Shown one piece after another: positions 1 through 5,474 of a DNA stretch of 6,428 nucleotides. The position numbers and the translations under genes were made by a program. Numbering within the stretch: position 1 is the first letter of the stretch; the number at the start of each line of letters is the position of its first letter. The stretch is taken from positions 1-6,428 of the forward strand of contig JAFAUA010000163.1 of NCBI GenBank assembly GCA_019243595.1, written 5' to 3'. Source of the DNA: Acidimicrobiia bacterium. GTDB taxonomy: Bacteria; Actinomycetota; Acidimicrobiia; Acidimicrobiales; AC-14. The notes beneath the pieces are model-generated. The model saw nothing but the letters and a program-made list of their open reading frames with translations. It had not been told where the DNA came from and did not search any database.

Positions 1-126
1 GAGCCCGTAGGTCTTGTGGAAGGCTCCCGCCGGCCCGCTGAGCTGACCGATCTGGTTCGCGAGCCACGCCAAGCAGACGAGGCTCACGACCAGAAACGCC
101 CCGAGCTTGACGAGGGTCGCCCTCAC
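1..126 (-). CDS. mceB: Mce-family protein, second of the operon (partial, N-terminus only)
   Basis: The 42 visible codons start at a GTG whose last two bases and following A form the TGA stop of the Mce gene before it (GTGA, 4-nt overlap), so translational coupling is likely. The peptide begins MRATLVKLGAFLVVSLVCLA: a short basic start and then one hydrophobic helix at about residues 8-24. This is the usual uncleaved membrane anchor of actinobacterial Mce proteins. The MCE/MlaD domain itself would lie beyond the left edge of the window and is not seen. By position, after two YrbE permeases and one Mce gene, this corresponds to the B gene of a standard yrbEAB-mceABCDEF operon. The product would be one subunit of the heteromeric lipid-conducting channel outside the membrane. 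The symbol is positional, because the visible part cannot discriminate between Mce subtypes. Confidence 0.8.
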   Translation of the reverse strand, partial: MRATLVKLGAFLVVSLVCLAWLANQIGQLSGPAGAFHKTYGL

Positions 127-1265
127 TGCCCGCCTCCGGTCAACGGAGCGAGCAATGTGTTGAGGCCGGTGGCGCTGGCCGCCTTCTGTGACGGCGACAG
201 GTTGACGGGGACGTTCTTGTTCGGCACCCCCGTGACGTCGATGTCGGGCGTGACCCCGGTGCCGCCGTTGTAGTCGCCGTACTGGCCGGGGGCGTCGTAG
301 ATCGTGCCCCAGTTGAGGATGAAGGTGTTGGTGACGCGGGTCTGGATCCACCCGCTGGACATGATGTTGGCGGTGCCCCGCAGGTTGTACTTGACGCTCT
401 TGGCGAACTTGGCGATGCGCCCCGGCATCGAGTCGGTCAGGGCGACGACGTCGACCATGTCGGGGATGATCTGTCCGAGCCGCGCCGGCTGGTTCGACAG
501 CAGGTCGGCGGCCTTGTCGGCCAGCGCCGCGTTCTGCGTGAGCAACGGGCCCAGCGTCGGTTCGTTCTTGGCGAGCACGGCGGCGACCTGACCGAGGTCG
601 TCGGCGGCGGTCGTCAGATCCTGGCTGCGCTCGGCGAACGTGCCCGCCACGCCCGGGACCTTGGTCAGCAGCGTTTGGAGGTCGGTGCCGTGGCTGGCGA
701 ACTCCTGCATGACGTTCGTCCAGCCGTCGGTGAGGCGCCGGAGGTCGTCGCCCTCACCCGCCAACCCCTGGCTCATCGAGGCCAGGGCGGCGCCGAAGCG
801 CGGCGGGTCGAGGGCCTGGAGGAGCGGTGCGGCCTCGTCGAACACCTGCTGGATCTCGACGGGGTTCTGGGTCTGGGTCAGCCCGATGCGGTCGCCGTTG
901 CGGAGCTCCGGCTGGCCGGGCTGGGCCGGATCCAGCTGCACGTACTTGTCGCCGAACAACGTCTTGGGGACGAGCACGGCATGGGTATCGCGGGCGACTG
1001 CCGTCCCCGAGTCGAGCTTCAGCGTGTACACGGCGTCGAAGTTCTTGCGGTCGACCTTGATGTCGCTGATCGTCCCGACCGGGTAGTCGCGGACCCGCAC
1101 CTCGTACCCCGGGCGGACGTTCAGGCCCGCCCTGTCGAACACCGCGGTGACCACCATCTTGTGGCCGGGGCTCCGGAGGACGCGGCTTCCCACCACGAGC
1201 AGGGCGACGATCAGGAGGGCTCCGATCGTCCTCCCCAGTACTGCAGGCGCCAGTCTCGTCCCCAC
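123..1265 (-). CDS. mceA: Mce (MlaD-domain) protein, first of the operon
   Basis: This 380-residue protein should be a substrate-binding/channel subunit of an Mce lipid importer, anchored in the membrane and facing outwards. A hydrophobic anchor covers about residues 12-28. The MCE domain follows at about 37-113, with the family signatures AGLNVRPGYEVRVRDYPVG and, near the domain end, PKTLFGDKYVQLDP. Residues from about 135 to 290 are helical and rich in Leu, Ala and Asp, as expected for the region that forms the hydrophobic tunnel in Mce assemblies. The last 80 residues are Gly/Asn/Pro-rich and probably flexible. I see no lipobox cysteine near the start. It is shorter than M. tuberculosis Mce1A but within the usual range. 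The GTG start lies 2 nt after the TAG of the upstream YrbE gene, and its stop overlaps the next Mce gene. The lipid substrate cannot be read from the sequence. Confidence 0.93.
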   Translation of the reverse strand: MGTRLAPAVLGRTIGALLIVALLVVGSRVLRSPGHKMVVTAVFDRAGLNVRPGYEVRVRDYPVGTISDIKVDRKNFDAVYTLKLDSGTAVARDTHAVLVPKTLFGDKYVQLDPAQPGQPELRNGDRIGLTQTQNPVEIQQVFDEAAPLLQALDPPRFGAALASMSQGLAGEGDDLRRLTDGWTNVMQEFASHGTDLQTLLTKVPGVAGTFAERSQDLTTAADDLGQVAAVLAKNEPTLGPLLTQNAALADKAADLLSNQPARLGQIIPDMVDVVALTDSMPGRIAKFAKSVKYNLRGTANIMSSGWIQTRVTNTFILNWGTIYDAPGQYGDYNGGTGVTPDIDVTGVPNKNVPVNLSPSQKAASATGLNTLLAPLTGGGQ

Positions 1266-1267
1266 CG

Positions 1268-2110
1268 CTACCCCGAGAAGCGAATCGACGAGGCGCCGCC
1301 CCAGAACATCATCGACAGGAAGAAGTTGAGGACGAAGATCAGCGTCACCGACAGGCGTACAGACCGGCCGACTGCTCGACCCACACCCTCGGGGCCACCC
1401 GACGCGTAGAAGCCGTAGGTGCAGTGGATGAACGTGACGATGGCGATGAAGATGAAGATCTTCACCACGCTGTAGAAGACGTCCAGGCGCTGCAGATAGA
1501 GGTTGAAGTACTCGCTGTATGTCCCACTCGGCACGTGGAAAAGGACCACGGACGTGAACTTCGTCGTCAGCAGCATGATGTAGAGCCCGATGACGTACAG
1601 CGGGAGGACGACGATCATCGAGGCGATCAACCGCGTCGACACCAGGTAGCGCATCGACGGCAGGCCCATGACCTCGATGGCGTCGATCTCGTTGGAGATG
1701 CGCATGGCGCCGAGCTCGGCGGTGAACTGGGCGCCGAGCTGGGCCGCGAAGATCACGCCGGCGATGAGCGGCGCGATCTCCCGGATGCTGGCGTAGGCCG
1801 ACACGAAGCCCACCAGGTCCTGGGCGCCGATCAGCTCGAGCCCCTTGGTGCCTTCCAGGCTGGTCTGGATCCCGACGACGGCGGTCATCACGACGATGAC
1901 GATCACGGCCCCGGCGCCGACGATGTAGGCCCCCGAACCGACCGCGACGTCGCTGATGTGGTTGGCGATCACGCTGCGGTACTTCAGGGACGCCGGCAAG
2001 TTGATGATCGCCCGACCCGACAGCCGCCCGATACGTCCCGCAACGCGGAACGGCTCCACTACCGGGGCGAGGGCTTCACCGACGTTGTCGACGTTGAGCG
2101 GAAGAGCCAT
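1268..2110 (-). CDS. yrbEB: MlaE/YrbE-family ABC permease, second copy (YrbEB position)
   Basis: This 280-residue integral membrane protein is one of the two permease halves of the Mce importer. It would pair with the YrbEA-type protein encoded just upstream and with an MceG-type ATPase that is not in this window. Hydrophobic segments lie at about 57-82, 112-127, 160-183, 214-234 and 252-271. The MlaE coupling motif appears as RISNEIDAIEVMGLPSMRYL (138-156), the cytoplasmic loop that contacts the ATPase. A conserved C-terminal GGPEGVGRAVGRSV segment lies at 238-251. The ATG start follows the TAG of the upstream permease by 7 nt with no strong ribosome-binding site, so coupled translation is likely. 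Length and motifs are normal for the family, and nothing appears broken. Confidence 0.95.
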   Translation of the reverse strand: MALPLNVDNVGEALAPVVEPFRVAGRIGRLSGRAIINLPASLKYRSVIANHISDVAVGSGAYIVGAGAVIVIVVMTAVVGIQTSLEGTKGLELIGAQDLVGFVSAYASIREIAPLIAGVIFAAQLGAQFTAELGAMRISNEIDAIEVMGLPSMRYLVSTRLIASMIVVLPLYVIGLYIMLLTTKFTSVVLFHVPSGTYSEYFNLYLQRLDVFYSVVKIFIFIAIVTFIHCTYGFYASGGPEGVGRAVGRSVRLSVTLIFVLNFFLSMMFWGGASSIRFSG

Positions 2111-2117
2111 TGGGCAG

Positions 2118-2906
2118 CTACCTAATGGCGTCCGGAACGAACGAGAAGTAGGCGTAGGTCATGATCAGGTTGACCACGACCAGGGCGACCAGGGTGAGAA
2201 TGACGCCGCGGTTCACGGCCATGCCGACGCCCGACGGCCCGGACTTGGCGTACAGGCCCTTCCACGCGGAGATCGAGGCGGCGACGATGCCGAAGACGAA
2301 CCCCTTGGTCAATGCCAGGTACAGGTCGGGCATCCGGGCCAGCGTGTTGAAGCCCTGGAAGTAGGCGCCGGAATTCGTGCCCTTGAGGACGACGGCGTAG
2401 AGGTAGCCGCCGAGGATGCCGCCCACGATCACGATCGCTGTCATCAGCAGCGTCGCCAGAGCGGCGGCGATCACGCGGGGGACGACGAGGTCCTTGATGG
2501 GGTCGACGGACATCACCTTCATGGCGTCGATCTCGTCGCGGACCTTGCGGGCACCCAGGTCGGCCGTGATCGCCGTGCCGCCTGCGGCCGCCATCATGAA
2601 TGTGGTTCCCAGCGGACCGATCTCGCGCACGATCGCGAGCACCATGGCCGCACCCTGGGCCGAGTCAGCGCCGAACTGGCGGGTGATGTTGTAGACCTCG
2701 AGCCCGATCACGAGGCCGAACGAGAGCGTCAGCAGCAGCGCCGGCAACAGCGAGACCGAGGCGATGAACCACGTCTGCCGGGCAATCTCCTTGAGTTTGA
2801 AGGGCGGACGAGCGATGCGCACCGCCACGTCGGCGAGCAATGCGTAGAACTTGCCGGTTTCGTCGAGGAAGGTGTCTGCCTTCCCACGCACTGCTTGAAG
2901 CGCCAA
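2118..2906 (-). CDS. yrbEA: MlaE/YrbE-family ABC permease, first gene of the mce operon (YrbEA position)
   Basis: This is the first permease of the Mce importer. Numbered from the TTG chosen here it has 262 residues. Hydrophobic segments lie at about 46-69, 97-117, 142-176, 204-216 and 234-251. The coupling motif ADLGARKVRDEIDAMKVM (115-132) and the C-terminal SGPSGVGMAVNRGV (222-235) are diagnostic of MlaE permeases. Start choice: the frame stays open to a GTG at 2969, which would add 21 residues (MCLWRFTRPP...) that look unlike the family and have no Shine-Dalgarno in front. The TTG at 2904-2906 has GGAGGG (2914-2919) exactly 7 nt upstream and gives the short N-terminus usual for YrbEA. A GTG at 2889-2891 is a further alternative. 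It is followed by the second permease after 7 nt. The family and reading frame are secure; the start is less so. Confidence 0.93.
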   Translation of the reverse strand: MALQAVRGKADTFLDETGKFYALLADVAVRIARPPFKLKEIARQTWFIASVSLLPALLLTLSFGLVIGLEVYNITRQFGADSAQGAAMVLAIVREIGPLGTTFMMAAAGGTAITADLGARKVRDEIDAMKVMSVDPIKDLVVPRVIAAALATLLMTAIVIVGGILGGYLYAVVLKGTNSGAYFQGFNTLARMPDLYLALTKGFVFGIVAASISAWKGLYAKSGPSGVGMAVNRGVILTLVALVVVNLIMTYAYFSFVPDAIR

Positions 2907-2908
2907 CC

Positions 2909-2926
2909 CGGGTCCCTCCGGACCCG
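2909..2926 (-). promoter_or_regulatory. Hairpin holding the Shine-Dalgarno of the first mce-operon gene
   Basis: Arms CGGGTCC (2909-2915) and GGACCCG (2920-2926) form a perfect 7-bp stem with a 4-nt loop. On the minus-strand mRNA the loop is GGAG, and the next bases into the stem complete GGAGGG, the best ribosome-binding sequence for the TTG start 2 nt beyond the stem. If the TTG is the true start, folding would partly hide the ribosome site, so translation could be tuned by structure. If the GTG at 2969 is used, the element is simply coding sequence. The dyad is seen directly; the regulatory role is inference. Confidence 0.35.
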
Positions 2927-2966
2927 CCTTTTCCCCGCGCGGAGGGCGCGTAAACCTCCAAAGGCA

Positions 2967-2977
2967 CACGAAACGTG
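2967..2977. promoter_or_regulatory. Short dyad CACG-AAA-CGTG, candidate protein-binding site
   Basis: CACGAAACGTG is a perfect 4+4 dyad with a 3-nt centre. A related element, CACGAAAGTG, occurs at 3025-3034 in the same intergenic region and shares the first seven bases. Two similar elements about 58 bp apart between divergent genes could be binding sites for one regulator, but sequences this short can recur by chance. Confidence 0.2.
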
Positions 2978-3033
2978 CATGCCATTGGTGTCATCCCCCC
3001 GGAAAATGGTCACCGTGCGCGCGTCACGAAAGT

Positions 3034-3054
3034 GGTGCGTAGGGCCTTTGCACC
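3034..3054. promoter_or_regulatory. Imperfect 21-bp palindrome, candidate operator
   Basis: The outer arms GGTGC (3034-3038) and GCACC (3050-3054) and the inner arms AGG (3041-3043) and CCT (3045-3047) are symmetric about position 3044. Eight of ten base pairs match, and the other two (3039/3049 and 3040/3048) do not. The size and symmetry suit a dimeric repressor such as a TetR- or GntR-type protein, both common regulators of mce and lipid genes. No regulator gene is present in the window, and the palindrome does not match a motif I can name. The dyad is seen; the function is inference. Confidence 0.3.
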
Positions 3055-3081
3055 GTTGTCGGAGAACAGGGGGGTCGCGGC

Positions 3082-3879
3082 ATGCAAGGTCTACGTCGTC
3101 GTTTGGTGTTCCTCGTGGTGTTCACGACGGCGGTGCTTGCCATCGCCGGCGTGGCCCACGCCCACGGGCACGACGGTCATCCCAACGGCAATCCGGGGAG
3201 CGTGAAGGTCGACGACGACGACGTCGACGACGGCCCGTCGAATCATCCCCATGTCCTGTGCGCGCTTCAGGTCGTCATCGAGCACGGCGTCGGCGTGCCC
3301 TTCGATATCGACTTTCTCGCCATGCCGCCGACGACGCGGGCGGGCGACGATCAGCGGCTGCTGATCCTGCACGTGCCGGCGGGGGACAATCTCAGTGGGC
3401 TGGTCGACCTGAGTGGCCTGCTCGGCGGGATCGTGCCCCAGGCCCAGCAGGGATTCCACATCCTGGTCACCGCCCACCTGCCGGGCGGCGACAAGACCAA
3501 GGTGATCTGGGTCGTTCTGTGTCCGCCGTCGTCGACGTCGTCGACGTCGTCCACCACGTCCACAACTGTTGGTTCAACGACGTCGACAACCGTGCACGGC
3601 GGGTCGACCACGACCGTGGCGAGCACGACCTCGACGACGGTGACGGGAGCGGCGGTCACCAACCCGAGCATCCCGACCCAGGTCCTCGGCGAGAACTTCA
3701 CAAAGCCGGCCGCGACGCCGGCAGTGGCGACGTCGCTGGCCAACACGGGCAGCCCGTTCAGCCCGGCCCTCGCCGTCGGTCTCGTGGTTGCCGGTCTGTT
3801 CGTGCTGGGCGCGGCCCGTCACGTCTCGGGGCGCCGCCTCGAGCTCGACATGCGCCGGGTCGACGACCGGCGGTCCTAG
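3082..3879 (+). CDS. Secreted protein with LANTG sorting signal, probably anchored by a class E-type sortase
   Basis: I do not recognise the family of this 265-residue protein, but its architecture is clear. A signal peptide (1-27) has an RRR-containing n-region, a hydrophobic core and a likely cleavage after VAHA. It is followed by a His-rich stretch HAHGHDGH (26-33) and an acidic run DDDDVDD (44-50). A small domain spans about 53-148, with only two cysteines, Cys60 and Cys147, placed at its ends and able to form a disulfide. A Ser/Thr linker (150-188) may be glycosylated. The C-terminus holds LANTG (219-223), a hydrophobic helix (about 227-245) and an Arg-rich tail. That is the layout of a sortase substrate, and LAxTG is the motif reported for class E sortases of high-GC actinobacteria. 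The gene stands alone, divergent from the mce operon and convergent with the acyl-CoA operon. A sortase gene is not visible. If no sortase acts on it, it would be a single-pass membrane protein. Confidence 0.85.
   Translation: MQGLRRRLVFLVVFTTAVLAIAGVAHAHGHDGHPNGNPGSVKVDDDDVDDGPSNHPHVLCALQVVIEHGVGVPFDIDFLAMPPTTRAGDDQRLLILHVPAGDNLSGLVDLSGLLGGIVPQAQQGFHILVTAHLPGGDKTKVIWVVLCPPSSTSSTSSTTSTTVGSTTSTTVHGGSTTTVASTTSTTVTGAAVTNPSIPTQVLGENFTKPAATPAVATSLANTGSPFSPALAVGLVVAGLFVLGAARHVSGRRLELDMRRVDDRRS
3529..3555 (+). repeat. 9-bp tandem repeat in the Ser/Thr linker
   Basis: The unit TCGTCGACG occurs twice in full (3529-3537 and 3538-3546), then once in degenerate form (3547-3555). Each unit encodes Ser-Ser-Thr, so gain or loss of a unit would change linker length without shifting the frame. 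It opens the 39-residue Ser/Thr-rich linker of the LANTG protein. Confidence 0.7.
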
Positions 3880-4316
3880 GTCCTGACCCAGCGGGGGAGG
3901 ACGACGTCCTCTCCCGCTGGTTGGAACACCACGCGCACCGGTTCGCCGATGCGAATAGTCGCCGGGTCGACCTCGTTGATGGCGCCCTCGGGCGACTCGA
4001 GCAGGTTGCCGACGAGCCGGATCAGAGGGTCCTCCTCGAGCTCCACAACGACGACGTTGTAGGGCGCCAGCTGCATGAACGCCGGGAGCAGCGGCGGGTG
4101 AGCGACGACGAAGGACCAGACCCGGCCGTTGCCGGACATGGCGTCCCACGTGTGGTCGAGGGCGTTGCAGTAGGGGCACATCGGCCGCGGTGGGAAGCGC
4201 AGACGGCTGCAGTTGCTGCAGCGCTGGATGCGCAGCTCGCCTGCGGCGGTGCCCTCCCAGAACCCGGCCGTGTCCTCGCTGATCGCAGGAAGCGGCGCAC
4301 CGGTAATCATGCTCAT
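3876..4316 (-). CDS. DUF35 zinc-ribbon/OB-fold protein, partner of the thiolase-like protein
   Basis: This small 146-residue protein has two parts. The first is an N-terminal helix (FWEGTAAGELRIQRC) leading into a rubredoxin-like zinc ribbon with Cys33, Cys36, Cys47 and Cys50 (CSNC...CPYC). The second is an OB-fold from about residue 54 to the end (GRVWSFVVAHPP...NVVVVELEEDPLIRLVGNL...). Proteins of this family sit beside thiolase-like lipid-transfer proteins; in steroid degradation the DUF35 part of ChsH2 binds the Ltp2 retro-aldolase. Here it is a free-standing subunit, encoded directly after its presumed partner with an ATGA overlap. Start: the frame is open back to 4511, but that extension is Arg-rich noise inside the thiolase gene, whereas ATG 4314-4316 overlaps the thiolase stop and gives a normal family N-terminus. 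Its TAG stop shares CTAG with the stop of the convergent LANTG gene. Confidence 0.92.
   Translation of the reverse strand: MSMITGAPLPAISEDTAGFWEGTAAGELRIQRCSNCSRLRFPPRPMCPYCNALDHTWDAMSGNGRVWSFVVAHPPLLPAFMQLAPYNVVVVELEEDPLIRLVGNLLESPEGAINEVDPATIRIGEPVRVVFQPAGEDVVLPRWVRT
3888..3920 (+). terminator. Strong hairpin at the convergent gene junction, candidate terminator
   Basis: A near-perfect dyad lies 8 nt after the TAG of the LANTG-protein gene: arms 3888-3902 and 3906-3920 pair over 15 positions (one of them G-U at 3896/3912) around a 3-nt loop. It is GC-rich and should be very stable. It has no following T-run, so it would be a U-less terminator of the kind proposed for high-GC actinobacteria. 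It also lies entirely within the last codons of the opposite-strand DUF35 gene, so the same bases encode protein. On the minus-strand RNA the G-U pair becomes a C-A mismatch, so the structure is slightly stronger for plus-strand transcripts. Confidence 0.5.
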
Positions 4317-5467
4317 GATTTTGTGAGCAGCAGGGCGCTGGTCGGCACGCCCTCGCCGCTCGTGACGAACGAGACGTCGACGTCGTCGACCTGGCTGGTC
4401 GAGGTCCCCCGGATCTGGCGCACGGCTTCCACGATGAGGTTGAAGCCGTGGACGTAGGCCTCCGACATGCCGCCGCCTGACGTGTTGTTGGGCAGGCGTC
4501 CGTTCGGCCACTCCAGGGCGCCGTCGTTGGTGAAGTCGCCACCCTCCCCGCGCTTGCAGAACCCGTAGCCCTCGAGCGACAGGGGGATCAGGGGGCTGAA
4601 GGCGTCGTAGATCTGGGCCACGTCGACGTCGTCAGGCGTGACGTCGGCGTTGCGCCACAGCACCTCGGCGCACGCCCACGCCGGTCCCATCAGCGGGTCG
4701 TCGCGGTGGTAGTTGGTCATCACCTGGTGCTGTGCATTGATCCCCTGGCCGAACGAGTGGATCAGGGCCGCCGGCTGCTTGAGGTCGCGGGCCCGCTCCG
4801 CCGACGTGATCACGCACGCGACCGCGCCGTCGGTCTCCAGGCAGTTGTCGAACAGGCACAGCGGCTCGGAGATCCAACGCGCATTCATGTAGTCCTCGCG
4901 CGTCATCTTCTTCTCGTACATCTGCGCCAGGGGGTTGCGGTTGGCGTGCTTGCGGGACGCGATGGCGACGTTCGCCAAGTGGTCGCGCGTCGCCCCGTAC
5001 TCGTGCATGTAGCGGCGGGTGAGCATGGCGATCTCGTCGACGGGGCGGACGAGGCCCCACGGTCGCGACCACTCGCCCAGGCCCCGTACCCGCTCGGCGG
5101 TCTTGGCCCACGGACGGCTGCCGCGCGCGGCCCGCTTGCGGGCCCGCCAGGTGACCGCCACCTGGCACTGGCCGGTGGCTACCCCCATCGCCGCGTTGCC
5201 CACGACCCCGCAGCCGGCTCCGCCGCCGAAACCCACCTGGCTGAACCAGGTGATGTCGCCGGTGCCGAGGTTGCGGGCCACGTCGGCCTCGATGTTGGCC
5301 TCCATGGCGTAGGAGCCCATGCCGTCGACGTCGGCCGGCGTCAGGCCGGCGTCGTCGAGCGCGGCCTTGATCGCCTGGCAGGCGAGCGAAAGCTCACTGC
5401 CCTCGAGGCCCTTGGCGTACGCCGTCTGGCCGATCCCGACGATCGCCGTCCGGTCCTTGATGGTCAC
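4313..5467 (-). CDS. Thiolase-like lipid-transfer protein (SCP-x/Ltp type), possible retro-aldolase
   Basis: This 384-residue thiolase-fold protein probably cleaves a C-C bond in a CoA thioester. Family features, in order: the N-terminal AIVGIGQTAYAKG (8-20); a glycine-rich FGGGAGCGVVGNAAMGVATG (80-99) where thiolases carry their nucleophile; IYDAFSPLIPLSLEGYGFCKRGEGG (286-310); and PNNTSGGGMSEAYVHGFNL (326-344) where thiolases have the GHPxGxSG loop. The usual C-terminal CxGGG motif is replaced by VTSGEGVPTSALLL. Counting back without gaps from Gly99, the nucleophile position falls near Gly82, while the only nearby cysteine is Cys86, so a classical thiolase mechanism is doubtful. Tyr288 and Tyr338 are candidates for the catalytic tyrosines reported for Ltp2-type retro-aldolases. 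The DUF35 partner follows at once (ATGA). The GTG start lies 7 nt after the hydratase-family stop. The exact substrate is unknown; a steroid or branched acyl side chain is plausible. Confidence 0.9.
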   Translation of the reverse strand: MTIKDRTAIVGIGQTAYAKGLEGSELSLACQAIKAALDDAGLTPADVDGMGSYAMEANIEADVARNLGTGDITWFSQVGFGGGAGCGVVGNAAMGVATGQCQVAVTWRARKRAARGSRPWAKTAERVRGLGEWSRPWGLVRPVDEIAMLTRRYMHEYGATRDHLANVAIASRKHANRNPLAQMYEKKMTREDYMNARWISEPLCLFDNCLETDGAVACVITSAERARDLKQPAALIHSFGQGINAQHQVMTNYHRDDPLMGPAWACAEVLWRNADVTPDDVDVAQIYDAFSPLIPLSLEGYGFCKRGEGGDFTNDGALEWPNGRLPNNTSGGGMSEAYVHGFNLIVEAVRQIRGTSTSQVDDVDVSFVTSGEGVPTSALLLTKS

Positions 5468-5474
5468 AGTCGCA

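Larger units (their letters stand above)
2907..3081. promoter_or_regulatory. Divergent intergenic region between the mce operon and the LANTG-protein gene
   Basis: About 175 nt separate the two divergent genes and must hold both promoters, unless the mce gene starts further upstream. I found no convincing -35/-10 pair on either strand. On the plus strand, a G-rich ribosome-binding sequence AGGGGGG (3068-3074) lies 7 nt before the ATG at 3082 and supports that start. The region contains an imperfect 21-bp palindrome and two CACGAAA-containing short dyads, listed separately. Confidence 0.5.

Noticed and set aside
675..1409. Plus-strand open frame opposite the Mce and YrbEB genes
   Set aside because: It is antisense to clear Mce/MlaE-family genes, its composition is typical of a shadow frame, and it shows no recognisable motif.
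2907..2969. Start of the first permease at GTG 2969
   Set aside because: It cannot be excluded, but it has no Shine-Dalgarno and adds 21 residues unlike the family. TTG 2906 has GGAGGG at 7-nt spacing.
2970..3081. Sigma-70-like promoters in the divergent region
   Set aside because: Hexamers such as TTGGTG at 2985 have no acceptable -10 box at proper spacing, so any promoter call would be guesswork.
3091..3746. Minus-strand open frames opposite the LANTG gene as real antisense genes
   Set aside because: They mirror the Asp, Val and Ser/Thr codon tracts of the plus-strand gene, which itself has a signal peptide, a sorting signal and a good ribosome-binding site.
4206..4226. Repeated CTGCAG palindromes in the DUF35 gene
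   Set aside because: These are two copies of a common 6-mer in zinc-ribbon coding sequence, too short and too frequent in GC-rich DNA to be meaningful.
1956..4457. A very long plus-strand open frame (833 codons) across the permease genes, the intergenic region and the LANTG gene
   Set aside because: Its translation is low-complexity, rich in Arg/His/Asp, and has no domain. It lies antisense or out of frame to three well-supported genes. GC-rich DNA commonly leaves such frames open.
4317..4511. N-terminal extension of the DUF35 frame to an ATG at 4511
   Set aside because: The extra 65 residues are Arg-rich, unlike the family, and lie inside the thiolase-like gene. The ATGA overlap at 4313-4316 gives a normal start.
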